From positions 155,436-219,435 of the forward strand of contig CAWDAK010000024.1 in the NCBI GenBank assembly GCA_963800255.1: a stretch of DNA of 64,000 bases, in the 5' to 3' direction. Position 1 is the stretch's first letter; each line of letters begins with the position of its first letter. Shown piece by piece: positions 47,967 to 57,378 of this stretch. The notes below the pieces were generated by a model. That model searched no databases. It was not told where the DNA came from and saw only the letters and a program-made list of their open reading frames with translations. Source of the DNA: DATFVA01 sp963800255 (lineage in GTDB: Bacteria; Bacteroidota; Ignavibacteria; Ignavibacteriales; Ignavibacteriaceae). Made by a program: the position numbers and the translations under genes.

Positions 47967-48212
47967 AAACCTGCCAGACTTTAATCCACCTAATCTGTTT
48001 TTTCAGAATTAAGTTTTTGTTTTTGTTAACGTGCCGTAGTTAACTTTAATGCTGGTACGAAATGAAATATGGTGTTATTTTGCATAAGTATTTCTATTTT
48101 TGAAAATGCTTGAAATCAAATCGAACACTTTTCAGTATAATTAAATGGATGATTGTCCCGAGGGTAACTCCCTGCTTTTCAATATCCTTATACCACAAAA
48201 ACGAGGTAAGGT

Positions 48213-50367
48213 ATGTTCTTAAACCCCAAAATGATTTTTGTTTTTCTATTTACAATAGGATTTATGTCAACAAACTACGCACAAGTGCAAAACAAATTGG
48301 AGAAAAATAGTATTAACAGCGATTCAACTTCACAAAACCCTTTTTTAAGAGTTAGTCAACTTCCTTTTCAAGCCCCTGCGTTTGATCAAATTCACGACTA
48401 TGATTACAAGCCGGCAATGGAAGAAGGAATGAAGCAGCAAATGCAGGAGATCCGGTAAAATAGCCGGTAACCCTGCTCCGCCTACTTTTGAAAACACTCT
48501 AGTGGCACTGGAAAAAAGCGGTCAGCTTTTAAGCCGGGTATCACTTGTGTTTAATGCTATCACCAGCGCCAACACTAACCCGACTCTTCAGAAAATCCAG
48601 GAGGAAGAAGCTTCAAAGCTGGCCTCACATCACGATGCTATATTTCTTGATTCCACCCTTTTTGGAAGGGTTGAAACTATTTACAATAAACGGGATGAGC
48701 TGAATCTGGATAATGAATCGATGAAACTGGTTAAATATTATTATGATAAGTTTGTTCATGCGGGGGCGAAGCTATCACCCGAAGATAAAAACAAATTGAA
48801 AAAAATGAACGAGGAAGAAGCAACGCTTATAGCGAAATTTGTTAACAAACTCCTGGCAGCAACGAAAGAAGGAGCCCTGGTTGTCAATGATAAATCCGAA
48901 CTAAAAGGATTTTCTCCCGAAGAAATTGAAGCAGCAAGCCAGACCGCAAAAGACAGGGGACTTTCTGATAAATGGCTGATTTCCCTTCAGAACACTACTC
49001 AGCAGCCTCCTCTTCAATCATTGGATAACAGGGAAACCAGGGAAAAACTATTCAAAAATTCCTGGAATCGTGCTGAAAAAAATGATGAGAATGATACAAG
49101 GAAAGTGATAGAACGAATTGCAAAAATTCGCGCTGATAAAGCCAGCCTGTTGGGATTTTCCAATTACGCCGGTTGGGTGCTTGAGAATCAGATGGCGAAA
49201 ACTCCTGAACGGGTTAGGGAATTCCTCAACAGACTCGTTCCGGCTACTATTCAAAGTGAGCAGAAGGAAGAAGCCGATCTCCAGTCGTTTATTAATGAAA
49301 CGGGGGCAAATTTCAAAGTTCAACCCTGGGACTGGAATTACTACGCTGAAAAACTCCGCAGTAAGCGCTTTAAACTCGATGAAGATGAGATTAAATCGTA
49401 TTTTGTTCTGGATAATGTTCTTGAAAAGGGTGTGTTCTATGCAGCTGAAAAGCTGTACGGCATTACCTTCAAAGAGGTTCATAATTACCCTGTTTACCAG
49501 AAGGACGTAAGGGTATTCGAGGTGTATGATAGCGACGGTTCACCACTGGCTCTTTTCTACGGAGATTATTTCAAGAGGGATAATAAATCGGGCGGAGCCT
49601 GGATGGACAACTTTGTCGTTCAATCAAAATTGCTTGGTACAAAACCGGTAGTATTCAATGTTACAAACTTTGTTAAGCCTGCCCCGGGCCAGCCTGCCTT
49701 GCTTAGTTATGATGATGTTACAACTCTTTTCCACGAATTTGGACATGCACTGCATGGAATCTTTGCGAACCAGGAATTTCCCAGTTTGTCAGGAACGAGT
49801 GTCCCCCGTGATTTTGTCGAATTCCCATCCCAGTTTAATGAACACTGGGCCCTGTATCCCGAGATTCTTAACAATTATGCCTTAAACTATAAAACAGGTA
49901 AACCGATTCCCCGGGAACTGGTTGAAAAGGTAAGGAAAGCCAACCTCTTTAACCAGGGATATGACTTCACAGAGATTGTTGAAGCAGCCGATCTGGATAT
50001 GGCATGGCATACTCTTTCATCCAATGAACCGGAAAAGAATTCAGATGAATTTGAAACAGCCAGCCTTAAGGAGGATAGTCTCTATTTTGAGGCTGTTCCG
50101 CCAAGATACAGATCGAGCTACTTCATGCATATATGGGGTAATGGTTATGCTGCCGGCTACTACGCTTATCTGTGGTCGGAGATGCTTGACGATGATGCCT
50201 ACCAGTGGTTTGAGGATAATGGGGGACTGACACGTGAAAATGGTGATCGTTTTCGTAAAATGATTCTTTCGCGTGGCGCTACTGCAGACTATAATGAAAT
50301 ATTTCAGGAGTTTACCGGACACAAGCCCAGAATTGAACCAATGTTGAAAGACAGGGGACTTGAGTGA
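48213..50367 (+). CDS. M3-family zinc oligopeptidase (Dcp-like), exported, with a one-base frameshift
   Basis: A zinc metallopeptidase of 717 residues after repair. The N-terminus MIFVFLFTIGFMSTNYAQ is a signal peptide, so it acts in the periplasm. The zinc motif is FHEFGHALHG (His507, Glu508, His511), with a third ligand Glu in the FPSQFNEHW region. The frame breaks near 48449-48455: GAG ATC CGG TAA should read GAG ATC CGT AAA ATA GCC; removing one G rejoins the parts as E-I-R-K-I-A-G-N-P-A. Length and domain order then match peptidyl-dipeptidase Dcp. The role is probably nutrition from peptides. The upstream 250 bp hold the tRNA terminator and an unassigned AT-rich stretch. Confidence 0.9.
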
Positions 50368-50519
50368 CGATGTAAATAGTCAAAACGAATGGTATCCCGG
50401 CAGAAAGTAATCCCTATACGAAGTCTCTTAGCCTTTATGACGCGGATAAAATAAATGTTGCAATTCTCAACATAATTGCTGAAATTAAATTCTAATTTAA
50501 TATCAATGCGGGGAATTAA

Positions 50520-50681
50520 ATGGAAGACAAATGCAGCAACGTGAAATACGATAAATGCGTTGTTTGTGAAACTTATGAAGACTGTGTTCATAGACATTAT
50601 ATAGAAAAGGGACGACATCACTATGTCATCCCTCTCGTCTTTTTCATTGTTCTGTTTACAATCTATTTTTTGCTCATCTAA
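50520..50681 (+). CDS. small Cys-rich single-TM protein
   Basis: A 53-residue protein: a polar N-terminus with Cys5, Cys13, Cys16 and Cys22 (CVVCETYEDC), a basic H-x-H-rich linker, then one membrane helix (VIPLVFFIVLFTIYFLLI) to the stop. The four Cys could form a tiny metal site facing the cytoplasm. GGGGAATTAAA stands before the ATG. I do not know a named family. It is convergent with the thioredoxin lipoprotein gene only 7 bp away. Coding status is probable, not certain. Confidence 0.55.
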   Translation: MEDKCSNVKYDKCVVCETYEDCVHRHYIEKGRHHYVIPLVFFIVLFTIYFLLI

Positions 50682-50688
50682 GCGAACT

Positions 50689-51156
50689 TCAGGAATGCGC
50701 CATGTACTGTTTCAGCTGTTGAATATAGTTTTCAACACCTCCCTGTACATAGCCTGTCTTCAAAAGACCTTTGCCGTTCTTATCAAGAAGAATGATTGTT
50801 GGAAACCCCTCCACCCCGTATAGATCGGCTAGCTGCTGATTATAATATTTTATTGCATTTGACTGTTCAATGTTCTTGGGGAAATCAATTTTCACAAGAA
50901 CAAGGTTTTTTTCAGCGAAATCTTCAAACTCACTTTTTGAAAAAACTTCGTCGCTCAGCTTTTTACACCATACACACCAGTCAGAGCCTGTAAAATTAAC
51001 CAGTATTGTTTTATTTTCTTTTTTAGCAGCAGCCAGAGCTTCATTCAGATCAGTTTTCCAGTTAAGGGAATCACTGGTTCCGCTGTTGCTGCATCCAGCA
51101 AATAACAGCAAAAATAAGACAGGAAGTACAATTAATTTTTTCACTTTATTCTCCAT
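50689..51156 (-). CDS. thioredoxin-fold lipoprotein (thiol-disulfide oxidoreductase)
   Basis: A 155-residue lipoprotein. The signal sequence ends in the lipobox LLFAGC (Cys22). The thioredoxin-like domain has the active site DWCVWCKK (Cys61, Cys64), a DsbD-C-terminal or YyaL-like CxxC; GFPTIILLDKNGKG contains the cis-Pro. It would sit on a membrane facing the periplasm and reduce disulfides in exported proteins, possibly fed by a DsbD-like partner not seen here. The gene is monocistronic between two tiny Cys-motif membrane proteins. Confidence 0.9.
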   Translation of the reverse strand: MENKVKKLIVLPVLFLLLFAGCSNSGTSDSLNWKTDLNEALAAAKKENKTILVNFTGSDWCVWCKKLSDEVFSKSEFEDFAEKNLVLVKIDFPKNIEQSNAIKYYNQQLADLYGVEGFPTIILLDKNGKGLLKTGYVQGGVENYIQQLKQYMAHS

Positions 51157-51222
51157 TCCGGATTTTTATATATTTTCATATAATGTGATGGTAATAATTT
51201 AATTTAGTTTCAGGAAAAATCG

Positions 51223-51387
51223 TTGCCCCAAAACAAACAAAAAGAATGCCCGTCCTGTGCAATGCAGATACCTGCTGAATCTAAGGAATGTCCCATCTGC
51301 GGATATGAATTTCCTGAAAATAATAAGTATTTCAACGTAATTGTGGTAATAATGGTTATCCTCCTCCTTCTCTATTTTCTTATTTAG
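51223..51387 (+). CDS. small zinc-ribbon protein with C-terminal membrane helix
   Basis: A 54-residue protein from a TTG at 51223 with AGGA eight bases upstream. It has two CxxC knuckles, CPSC (Cys9, Cys12) and CPIC (Cys23, Cys26), spaced as a zinc ribbon, followed by one membrane helix (VIVVIMVILLLLYFLI). This architecture, a zinc ribbon plus a tail anchor, is common in small bacterial proteins of unknown role. It is divergent from the thioredoxin lipoprotein gene and 71 bp before purC. Confidence 0.6.
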   Translation: MPQNKQKECPSCAMQIPAESKECPICGYEFPENNKYFNVIVVIMVILLLLYFLI

Positions 51388-51458
51388 GAGGATTCTGGTT
51401 CTTAGTTATTGTATTATCATTCCTGCATAATTATATTTGCTAACAAACTTCAAGGCAT

Positions 51459-52367
51459 ATGAATTCCAAAGTAATACTTCAGACCAGTTTACCCGGCTTA
51501 AGTCTCTTTAAAAAAGGAAAAGTCAGGGATATTTACGATGTAGGCGATCACTTTTTAATTATCTCAACTGACCGTCTCTCGGCTTTCGATGTTATTATGC
51601 AGCAGGGAATTCCGGATAAGGGAAAGGTGCTTACTAAAATATCCGAATTCTGGTTTAATTTCTCACAGAATATTATACCCAACCACCTGGTATCAAACTC
51701 TGTGGATGATTTCCCATCTGTTTGCGGGCAGTACCGTGATGAACTGGAAGGAAGAACCATGCTGGTTAAAAAAGCTGAGGTCATTCCTATCGAATGTATC
51801 GTCAGGGGCTATATTTCCGGTTCGGGGTGGAATGATTACAAATCCACTGGAAAAATATCAGGAATAAAACTGCCGGAAGGTCTGGAAGAATCAGAAAAAC
51901 TTCCCGAACCAATTTTTACTCCTTCCACAAAAGCAGAGTTGGGGACGCATGATGAAAATATATCTGCAGATGATGCCATAGCCATTGCCGGTGAAGAAAT
52001 CATTAGTAAAATTAAATCAGCAGCTCTTGGAATTTATAATGCAGCTTCTGAATATGCCCTTCAAAGAGGCATCATAATAGCAGATACCAAGATGGAGTTT
52101 GGAATTATCGATGGTAATCTCATCCTGGTGGATGAGCTGTTAACCCCTGATTCCTCAAGGTTCTGGCCGGTTGAAAAATATAAAAAAGGAAGGGCCCAGG
52201 AAAGCTATGACAAGCAATTTGTACGCGACTATCTTCTGTCAATAAATTTTAATAAGAAACCTCCTGCCCCTATTCTGCCTGAAGAAATAATAACCAGAAC
52301 CAGTGAAAAGTACCTCGAGGTGCTTAATAAACTGAGCGGGAAGAGTTTGGAAAAAACTGCTGAATAA
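51459..52367 (+). CDS. purC: phosphoribosylaminoimidazole-succinocarboxamide synthase
   Basis: A 302-residue SAICAR synthetase (purine biosynthesis step 7). The opening FKKGKVRDIYDVGDHFLIISTDRLSAFDVIM is the family signature; further on IVRGYISGSGWNDYKSTG and TPSTKAELGTHDENIS bind ATP and CAIR. The length matches the roughly 300-residue, yeast-like type rather than the 237-residue E. coli type. It directly abuts pgsA (zero-base gap), beginning an operon running to recX. Confidence 0.95.
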   Translation: MNSKVILQTSLPGLSLFKKGKVRDIYDVGDHFLIISTDRLSAFDVIMQQGIPDKGKVLTKISEFWFNFSQNIIPNHLVSNSVDDFPSVCGQYRDELEGRTMLVKKAEVIPIECIVRGYISGSGWNDYKSTGKISGIKLPEGLEESEKLPEPIFTPSTKAELGTHDENISADDAIAIAGEEIISKIKSAALGIYNAASEYALQRGIIIADTKMEFGIIDGNLILVDELLTPDSSRFWPVEKYKKGRAQESYDKQFVRDYLLSINFNKKPPAPILPEEIITRTSEKYLEVLNKLSGKSLEKTAE

Positions 52368-52964
52368 ATGGTACTTCCAAATCAATTAACTATACTCAGA
52401 ATAATTCTAACACCAGTTTTTTTATTTTTCTTCCTTTCCGGTAATCCTCTGTTCAAAATAATTTCCCTGGGAATTTTTATAGTAGCAGCTCTTACCGACT
52501 GGTACGACGGCTGGCTGGCCAGAAAGTTTAATTATATAACTAACTGGGGGAAATTCTGGGATCCCATGGCAGATAAAATATTAACATCTTCAGCTTTTAT
52601 CGGCTTTGTAATACTAGGTATTATTCCCCTCTGGATGGTAATTATAATTATCCTGCGCGACCTGGTTATTACAACTCTAAGGGCTTATGCAGATTATAAG
52701 GATTTTTCATTCCCTACAAGTTATTATGCCAAGTGGAAAACTTTCATACAGATGACGTTTCTTTACTATTTATTAATCGCTTATGTCGGCAGTACTTCTG
52801 CATCTCACTATATAGGCGGCAGTGATTTTTTTGCCCTGTTAATGGACGGGACATTTATTTACATAAGTATGCTTATTATTACTGCAATAACTTTCCATTC
52901 GGGAGTAACGTATATCTATAAGAACAGAAAGCTAATAAAGGAATTATTCAGCAATGCAGCTTAA
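52368..52964 (+). CDS. pgsA: CDP-diacylglycerol-glycerol-3-phosphate 3-phosphatidyltransferase
   Basis: A 198-residue integral membrane CDP-alcohol phosphatidyltransferase with the motif DG-x2-AR: LTDWYDGWLARKFNYITNWGKFWDPMADK, matching D-x2-D-G-x2-A-R-x8-G-x3-D-x3-D. It makes phosphatidylglycerophosphate for anionic phospholipids. Five or six hydrophobic helices are visible. Its end overlaps pgpA by 11 nt, which suits the pathway: PgpA removes the phosphate made by PgsA. Confidence 0.94.
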   Translation: MVLPNQLTILRIILTPVFLFFFLSGNPLFKIISLGIFIVAALTDWYDGWLARKFNYITNWGKFWDPMADKILTSSAFIGFVILGIIPLWMVIIIILRDLVITTLRAYADYKDFSFPTSYYAKWKTFIQMTFLYYLLIAYVGSTSASHYIGGSDFFALLMDGTFIYISMLIITAITFHSGVTYIYKNRKLIKELFSNAA

Positions 52965-53412
52965 TTTCTTCAATAAACTTCTTGGTTCAGGATTTTATAC
53001 AGGCTATATACCTTTTGCGAGCGGAACTTTCGGCAGTATTGCCGGATTGCTTATATATTATATCCCCGGATTTGAGAACCCGGTTATTATTATACCGGCT
53101 ATTATTGTTTTTGGTCTTTTTGGTATCTATGTGGGTACTGAGTTTGAAAAGTTTTACGGAAAAGATCCTTCAGAATGTACTCTTGATGAAATTGTGGGAA
53201 TGTGGATCTCCCTCCTCTTTGTACCGAAGGTTTTGTGGGTTTCTTTTTTGGTCTTTCTCATTTGGCGTCTGTTTGATATTGTTAAACCTTTTCCTGCAAG
53301 GCGGCTTGAAAAACTTAAGGGCGGAGTTGGAATAATGATAGATGATGTAATAAGCAGTATTTATGTTTTATTATTAGTACATCTTTTTATATTAATTTAC
53401 AGTTCTCTTTAA
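52954..53412 (+). CDS. pgpA: phosphatidylglycerophosphatase A
   Basis: A 152-residue membrane phosphatase that converts phosphatidylglycerophosphate to phosphatidylglycerol. The family signatures are GYIPFASGTFGSIAGLL, then DPSECTLDEIVGMWI with acidic metal ligands, and FPARRLEKLKGGVGIMIDDVI at the C-terminus. It is located with pgsA, one step earlier in the pathway, with an overlapping start that implies coupled expression. Confidence 0.94.
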   Translation: MQLNFFNKLLGSGFYTGYIPFASGTFGSIAGLLIYYIPGFENPVIIIPAIIVFGLFGIYVGTEFEKFYGKDPSECTLDEIVGMWISLLFVPKVLWVSFLVFLIWRLFDIVKPFPARRLEKLKGGVGIMIDDVISSIYVLLLVHLFILIYSSL

Positions 53413-53432
53413 TAAATATTGAAAGTTTAAGA

Positions 53433-54686
53433 ATGAATGCTCAAATCATTACTGTTGGTGATGAAATTCTGATAGGGCAGGTACTTAACACGAATGCCGC
53501 ATTTATAGGCAGCAATCTTATTGAAAATAATATTTATGTTACCAGGACCTCGGTTGTGGGTGATGCCGAAGCAGAAATTGTAAATGAGTTCGGCAAAGCA
53601 TGGAATGAAAATGATGTAGTAATTGTTACAGGGGGACTGGGGCCCACTCACGATGATATTACACGCAAATGTATAGTTAACTTCTTTAATACTGAACTTG
53701 TAAAGAACACCGAAGTTCTTGAGGATATTAAATCGCTCTTCAGAAAACGGGGATGGAAAGTTACTAAGGTTAATGAGGGTCAGGCTCTTGTTCCCAAGTG
53801 TGCAAATGTTATTAGAAATTCACGCGGAACAGCTCCGGGTATTTGGATAGAGAAGGAGAATAAGATTTTCGTGGCAATGCCGGGTGTCCCGTTTGAGATG
53901 AAGGAGATGATGGAATCTTATGTAGTTCCCGCACTTAAAGAAAAACTGGGTGAATCTGAAACTATTACTCTCAGAAAAACTCTCCTCACTACGGGTATCG
54001 GCGAGTCTACCTTATTTGAAAGGCTGGGAGATCTTAATGAACTTCTTGGTGATTCGAAACTTGCTTTTTTGCCGAGCCAGTTTGGGGTGAGACTAAGAAT
54101 AACCTCAACCGGAAATTCAGAAGAAGAAGCTCTGAATAAGATAAGTGAGATCGAACAGAAAATAAGGAGTAAGGCAGGACGCTTTATTTACGGGAAAGAG
54201 AATGAATCCCTTGAGGAAGTTATTGGAAAGTTATTAAAGGAACGTGGATTGACCCTGGCGGTGGCTGAATCGTGCACCGGTGGTCTGGTTTCTGACATGC
54301 TGACAAACATAAGCGGAAGCAGTGTATATTTTGAAAGAGGAGTAGTATCTTACAGTAACGCGGCCAAGGTTGAGATACTTAAAGTAAATGAGGATATGAT
54401 TGCTGAAAACGGAGCGGTGAGTATAGAAATTGCACGCCAGATGGCTGAAGGAGTTAAGTCGATAAGCGGGACGGACCTCGGACTATCTACCACCGGCATA
54501 ATGGGCCCAACCGGGGCTACCACCGATAAACCTGTCGGTCTTGTATATATCGGGATATGTGATGATAAAGTTTGTACTGCTAAAGAATTTCAGTTTGGAG
54601 ATGACAGGGTATTAAATAAGCAGCGAGCTGCACAGGCGGCACTTGACATGCTCCGCAGGCACCTGTTGGGAATAGCAGATGAGTAG
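53433..54686 (+). CDS. cinA: CinA-family protein (NMN deamidase-related)
   Basis: A 417-residue two-domain protein. The N-terminal MoCF-like domain contains ITVGDEILIGQVLNTN and VTGGLGPTHDDITR; the C-terminal CinA domain contains VAESCTGGLVSDMLTNISG and STTGIMGPTGATTDKPVG, the nicotinamide-nucleotide amidohydrolase site. It is thought to act in pyridine-nucleotide recycling; despite the name its role in competence is indirect. It is in an operon with recA, as in many bacteria. It overlaps thpR by 8 nt. Confidence 0.94.
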   Translation: MNAQIITVGDEILIGQVLNTNAAFIGSNLIENNIYVTRTSVVGDAEAEIVNEFGKAWNENDVVIVTGGLGPTHDDITRKCIVNFFNTELVKNTEVLEDIKSLFRKRGWKVTKVNEGQALVPKCANVIRNSRGTAPGIWIEKENKIFVAMPGVPFEMKEMMESYVVPALKEKLGESETITLRKTLLTTGIGESTLFERLGDLNELLGDSKLAFLPSQFGVRLRITSTGNSEEEALNKISEIEQKIRSKAGRFIYGKENESLEEVIGKLLKERGLTLAVAESCTGGLVSDMLTNISGSSVYFERGVVSYSNAAKVEILKVNEDMIAENGAVSIEIARQMAEGVKSISGTDLGLSTTGIMGPTGATTDKPVGLVYIGICDDKVCTAKEFQFGDDRVLNKQRAAQAALDMLRRHLLGIADE

Positions 54687-55227
54687 GCTTTTTGCAGCTC
54701 TTGAAATTCCTGCCTATGTAAAAGACAGGATTGAAGAGCTCAGAAAGGAAGTAACCGGTGAAAATACGGACTTTAATTGGGAATCATCCGGAAAACTTCA
54801 TTTAACCCTTAAATTTATTGGAGAAGTTAAGGACGAACTTTTAGAACCGATTACCGAAATTCTTAGCTTTGTTGAACAATATTCAGCAATTAACTGCAGC
54901 CTAACAAGATTCGGTTTTTTTTTCAAACATGGATTCCCTCAGATTCTATGGATTGGGTTGTGGGTAGAGATGAATTTATTTAATATAGTTGAGCAGATAA
55001 ACGAAAAATTATCTAAATTTGGTATAGCGGTTGACGAGAGGAAATATAAACCGCATCTAACCCTCCTTAGGATTAAAAAGAGGTTCCCGGAGCAATGGGT
55101 TGCTAAATTCAACAGCTTTATAATTCCGGAGATAAATTTTAATTCAGATAGTATTTTGCTTGTTAAAAGTGAGCTATTACCTGGATCATCCAAATATACC
55201 GTAATCAAAAAGTTTAAATTAAATTGA
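54679..55227 (+). CDS. thpR: RNA 2',3'-cyclic phosphodiesterase
   Basis: A 182-residue 2H phosphoesterase. The two HxTx motifs are KLHLTLKFIGEV (near residue 41) and KPHLTLLRIKK (near residue 125). The enzyme opens cyclic phosphates on RNA ends (formerly LigT). It is between cinA and recA in a compact operon, a common arrangement. It ends 10 bp before recA, whose SD overlaps the gap. Confidence 0.92.
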   Translation: MSRLFAALEIPAYVKDRIEELRKEVTGENTDFNWESSGKLHLTLKFIGEVKDELLEPITEILSFVEQYSAINCSLTRFGFFFKHGFPQILWIGLWVEMNLFNIVEQINEKLSKFGIAVDERKYKPHLTLLRIKKRFPEQWVAKFNSFIIPEINFNSDSILLVKSELLPGSSKYTVIKKFKLN

Positions 55228-55237
55228 CGGAGGAAAA

Positions 55238-56302
55238 ATGAGTTCAGATAGAGAACAAAAACTCAAAATAATAGATGATGCCATAACGAGTATAGAGAGA
55301 ACCTACGGTAAAGGTTCGATAATGAAGCTTGGTGACGGTGTTATAAACCCGGTTGAATCTATTCCTACCGGTGCGATGTCCCTTGACGTTGCCCTTGGAA
55401 TCGGCGGTATTCCGCGCGGAAGAGTAACGGAAATTTACGGGCCTGAATCAAGCGGTAAAACAACTTTATGTCTTCACATTATTGCCGAGGCACAAAAAAC
55501 CGGCGGTCTGGCTGCATTCATAGATGCAGAGCATGCACTGGATGTAAATTATGCAAAGCGCCTTGGTGTGGATACCGCTAACCTTCTGATTTCACAGCCT
55601 GATTTTGGCGAGCAGGCACTTGAAATTACAGATACCCTTGTAAGGAGCAATGCCCTCGATATAGTCGTGATAGACTCAGTTGCTGCTCTTGTACCACGGT
55701 CTGAAATTGAAGGTGAGATGGGAGATGCAACTATGGCTGTACAGGCCAGACTAATGTCTCAGGCCCTGCGAAAGCTAACAGGTGCTATCTCCAAATCAAA
55801 GACAGCAGTGGTATTTATCAATCAGCTTAGAAGCAAAATCGGTGTTATGTTCGGAAATCCTGAGACTACAACCGGAGGTAATGCCCTCAAGTTTTACGCT
55901 TCTCTTCGCCTTGATATCAGGAGAATAGCTGCTATTAAAGACGGAACGGAGGTTATAGGCAACCGTACCAAAGTTAAAATTGTTAAGAGCAAAGTTGCTC
56001 CGCCGTTTAAGGAAGTTGAATTTGATATCCTTTATAATGAGGGAATAAGCAAATCCGGGGATCTCCTTGACCTTTCAACAAACCTTGGACTGGTGAAGAA
56101 GAGCGGTGCCTGGTTTACTTTTGATGAAGACAGGTTCCAGGGAAGGGAACAGTTCAGGCAGAAACTGATAGAAGACCCTGAAATGTATAAAAAGCTTGAA
56201 TCCCAGGTTAGGGAAAAACTTAACATTAAACCCGTTAAGGTTGAAGAGGATACCAATGGCAAAGATAAATCTGCCGTAAAGGAGAAAAAGACCGCCAAGT
56301 AA
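55238..56302 (+). CDS. recA: recombinase RecA
   Basis: A 354-residue RecA. Walker A is GPESSGKTT, the DNA-binding loop L1 region is PRSEIEGEMGDATMAVQARLMSQA, and Walker B is IVVIDSVAALVP; the acidic tail (KDKSAVKEKKTAK end) is longer and more basic than usual. A very strong SD, GGAGG, precedes the ATG. It overlaps recX by one base (the last A of the recA stop is the first base of the recX ATG). No LexA box was clear upstream because the gene lies within an operon. Confidence 0.98.
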   Translation: MSSDREQKLKIIDDAITSIERTYGKGSIMKLGDGVINPVESIPTGAMSLDVALGIGGIPRGRVTEIYGPESSGKTTLCLHIIAEAQKTGGLAAFIDAEHALDVNYAKRLGVDTANLLISQPDFGEQALEITDTLVRSNALDIVVIDSVAALVPRSEIEGEMGDATMAVQARLMSQALRKLTGAISKSKTAVVFINQLRSKIGVMFGNPETTTGGNALKFYASLRLDIRRIAAIKDGTEVIGNRTKVKIVKSKVAPPFKEVEFDILYNEGISKSGDLLDLSTNLGLVKKSGAWFTFDEDRFQGREQFRQKLIEDPEMYKKLESQVREKLNIKPVKVEEDTNGKDKSAVKEKKTAK

Positions 56303-56934
56303 TGAAGATCGAAAGGGTCGTTAAGAAAGATGATGAAAATGTAATTGTCTATCTCGACAACCAGGAAAAACTTTACCTTTCATATGAAGTATTTTTACAA
56401 AACCGTCTGAAGAAAGATATGGAAATATCTGAGGACGGTTTTTCTTTTTTAATAAGGGAGAATCAGAAATATTTTATTAAAAAAAGAGCTTTTAATCTTC
56501 TAGGCAGAAGGCTTCATTCATATAATGAATTGAAGCTTAAATTATTAAGAAAAAAATATGAAATCGAACTGATTACTGACGTGCTGGACTATCTCAGGGA
56601 GAAAAATTTCATAGATGATCTTGAATTTGCCAGGCAGTACACAGAGGAAAAGGTAAGGCTAAAGTCCTGGGGGAAAAACAAGATAAAATCCGAACTGTTC
56701 AGGAAGGGTATTGCAGCCCCAATAATTGACAAAATAGTGAGCGAAGGGAACGTTTCATCTTTAGAAAATGCGGAGGCCCTGGCCATAAAAAAACTTAAGA
56801 TCTTATCAGGGAGAAATTATGAAAAAAGAGCACTGGCTTCTAAACTCTACACGTACCTGTTTTCAAAAGGTTATGAATATGATATTATAAGGGAAGTAAT
56901 AAAAAAACTCATTGAAGATGAGGAATTTATTTAA
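56302..56934 (+). CDS. recX: regulatory protein RecX
   Basis: A 210-residue RecX, the modulator that binds in the groove of RecA filaments. The helical repeats are recognisable: FNLLGRRLHSYNELKLKLL, YLREKNFIDDLEFARQY (the conserved G-F/I-DD-x-FA core) and SWGKNKIKSELFRKGI. It directly follows recA with one shared base, the usual arrangement. Its stop overlaps the convergent NUDIX gene by 8 bp. Confidence 0.92.
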   Translation: MKIERVVKKDDENVIVYLDNQEKLYLSYEVFLQNRLKKDMEISEDGFSFLIRENQKYFIKKRAFNLLGRRLHSYNELKLKLLRKKYEIELITDVLDYLREKNFIDDLEFARQYTEEKVRLKSWGKNKIKSELFRKGIAAPIIDKIVSEGNVSSLENAEALAIKKLKILSGRNYEKRALASKLYTYLFSKGYEYDIIREVIKKLIEDEEFI

Positions 56935-57337
56935 CCTGGCCTTGCAGCACTGATATCATACGGGGTATATCAGGAATCGTAACCTTCGAGGATGCCTCAT
57001 CTGTACCAAACCATTTTCTTTTCCGAAGTTCTTTTTCAGGATAGTCATCCAGCACCTTAATTACCTCCATTGAAAATATTTTCATTCGTGTAACCCCGAT
57101 TCCTTTTTTCAATTCTACGGTTCCCAACTCAATAGTCTCGTTTGAACCTATTATTCCCGCTTCTTCAAAGGCTTCTTTTTTTGCTGATTCAAAAGGGGAA
57201 AGATTAAATTCTATATACCCTTTGGGAATTATCCACTTCTTTTTCTTAATAGATGTAATCAGGAGGACTTCGAGCACACCATTGTTTTTTCGGTAGGGAA
57301 TTACTCCGGATTGTTTAAAATTAAATTCCGGTCTCAA
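56927..57337 (-). CDS. NUDIX hydrolase, diphosphoinositol/Ap4A-type variant
   Basis: A 136-residue NUDIX protein. The Nudix box runs from IPKGYIEFNLSPFESA to KKEAFEEAGI. The catalytic REUXEE part is present as KEAFEE, but the Glu normally before the helix (G-x5-E) is Leu (EFNL where EPGE is usual). This variant occurs in several NUDIX subfamilies near DIPP/Ap4A hydrolases, so it is not necessarily inactive. Substrate unknown. The short convergent overlap with recX means both genes end within one another. Confidence 0.88.
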   Translation of the reverse strand: MRPEFNFKQSGVIPYRKNNGVLEVLLITSIKKKKWIIPKGYIEFNLSPFESAKKEAFEEAGIIGSNETIELGTVELKKGIGVTRMKIFSMEVIKVLDDYPEKELRKRKWFGTDEASSKVTIPDIPRMISVLQGQVK

Positions 57338-57378
57338 CCTGATATTATCTCCTCTGAATTAGAATATTATGGATGCCT

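Noticed and set aside
47628..48462. Programmed +1 frameshifting as a common mechanism for glmS and the M3 peptidase
   Set aside because: Both break at CGN followed by a stop, but the fabH, fabF and murJ shifts are away from stops, one murJ shift has the opposite sign, and all are fixed by homopolymer changes. Errors explain all cases together.
50304..50621. 105-codon minus-strand frame after the M3 peptidase
   Set aside because: It is antisense to the M3 3' end and to the small Cys/TM gene and shows no family features.
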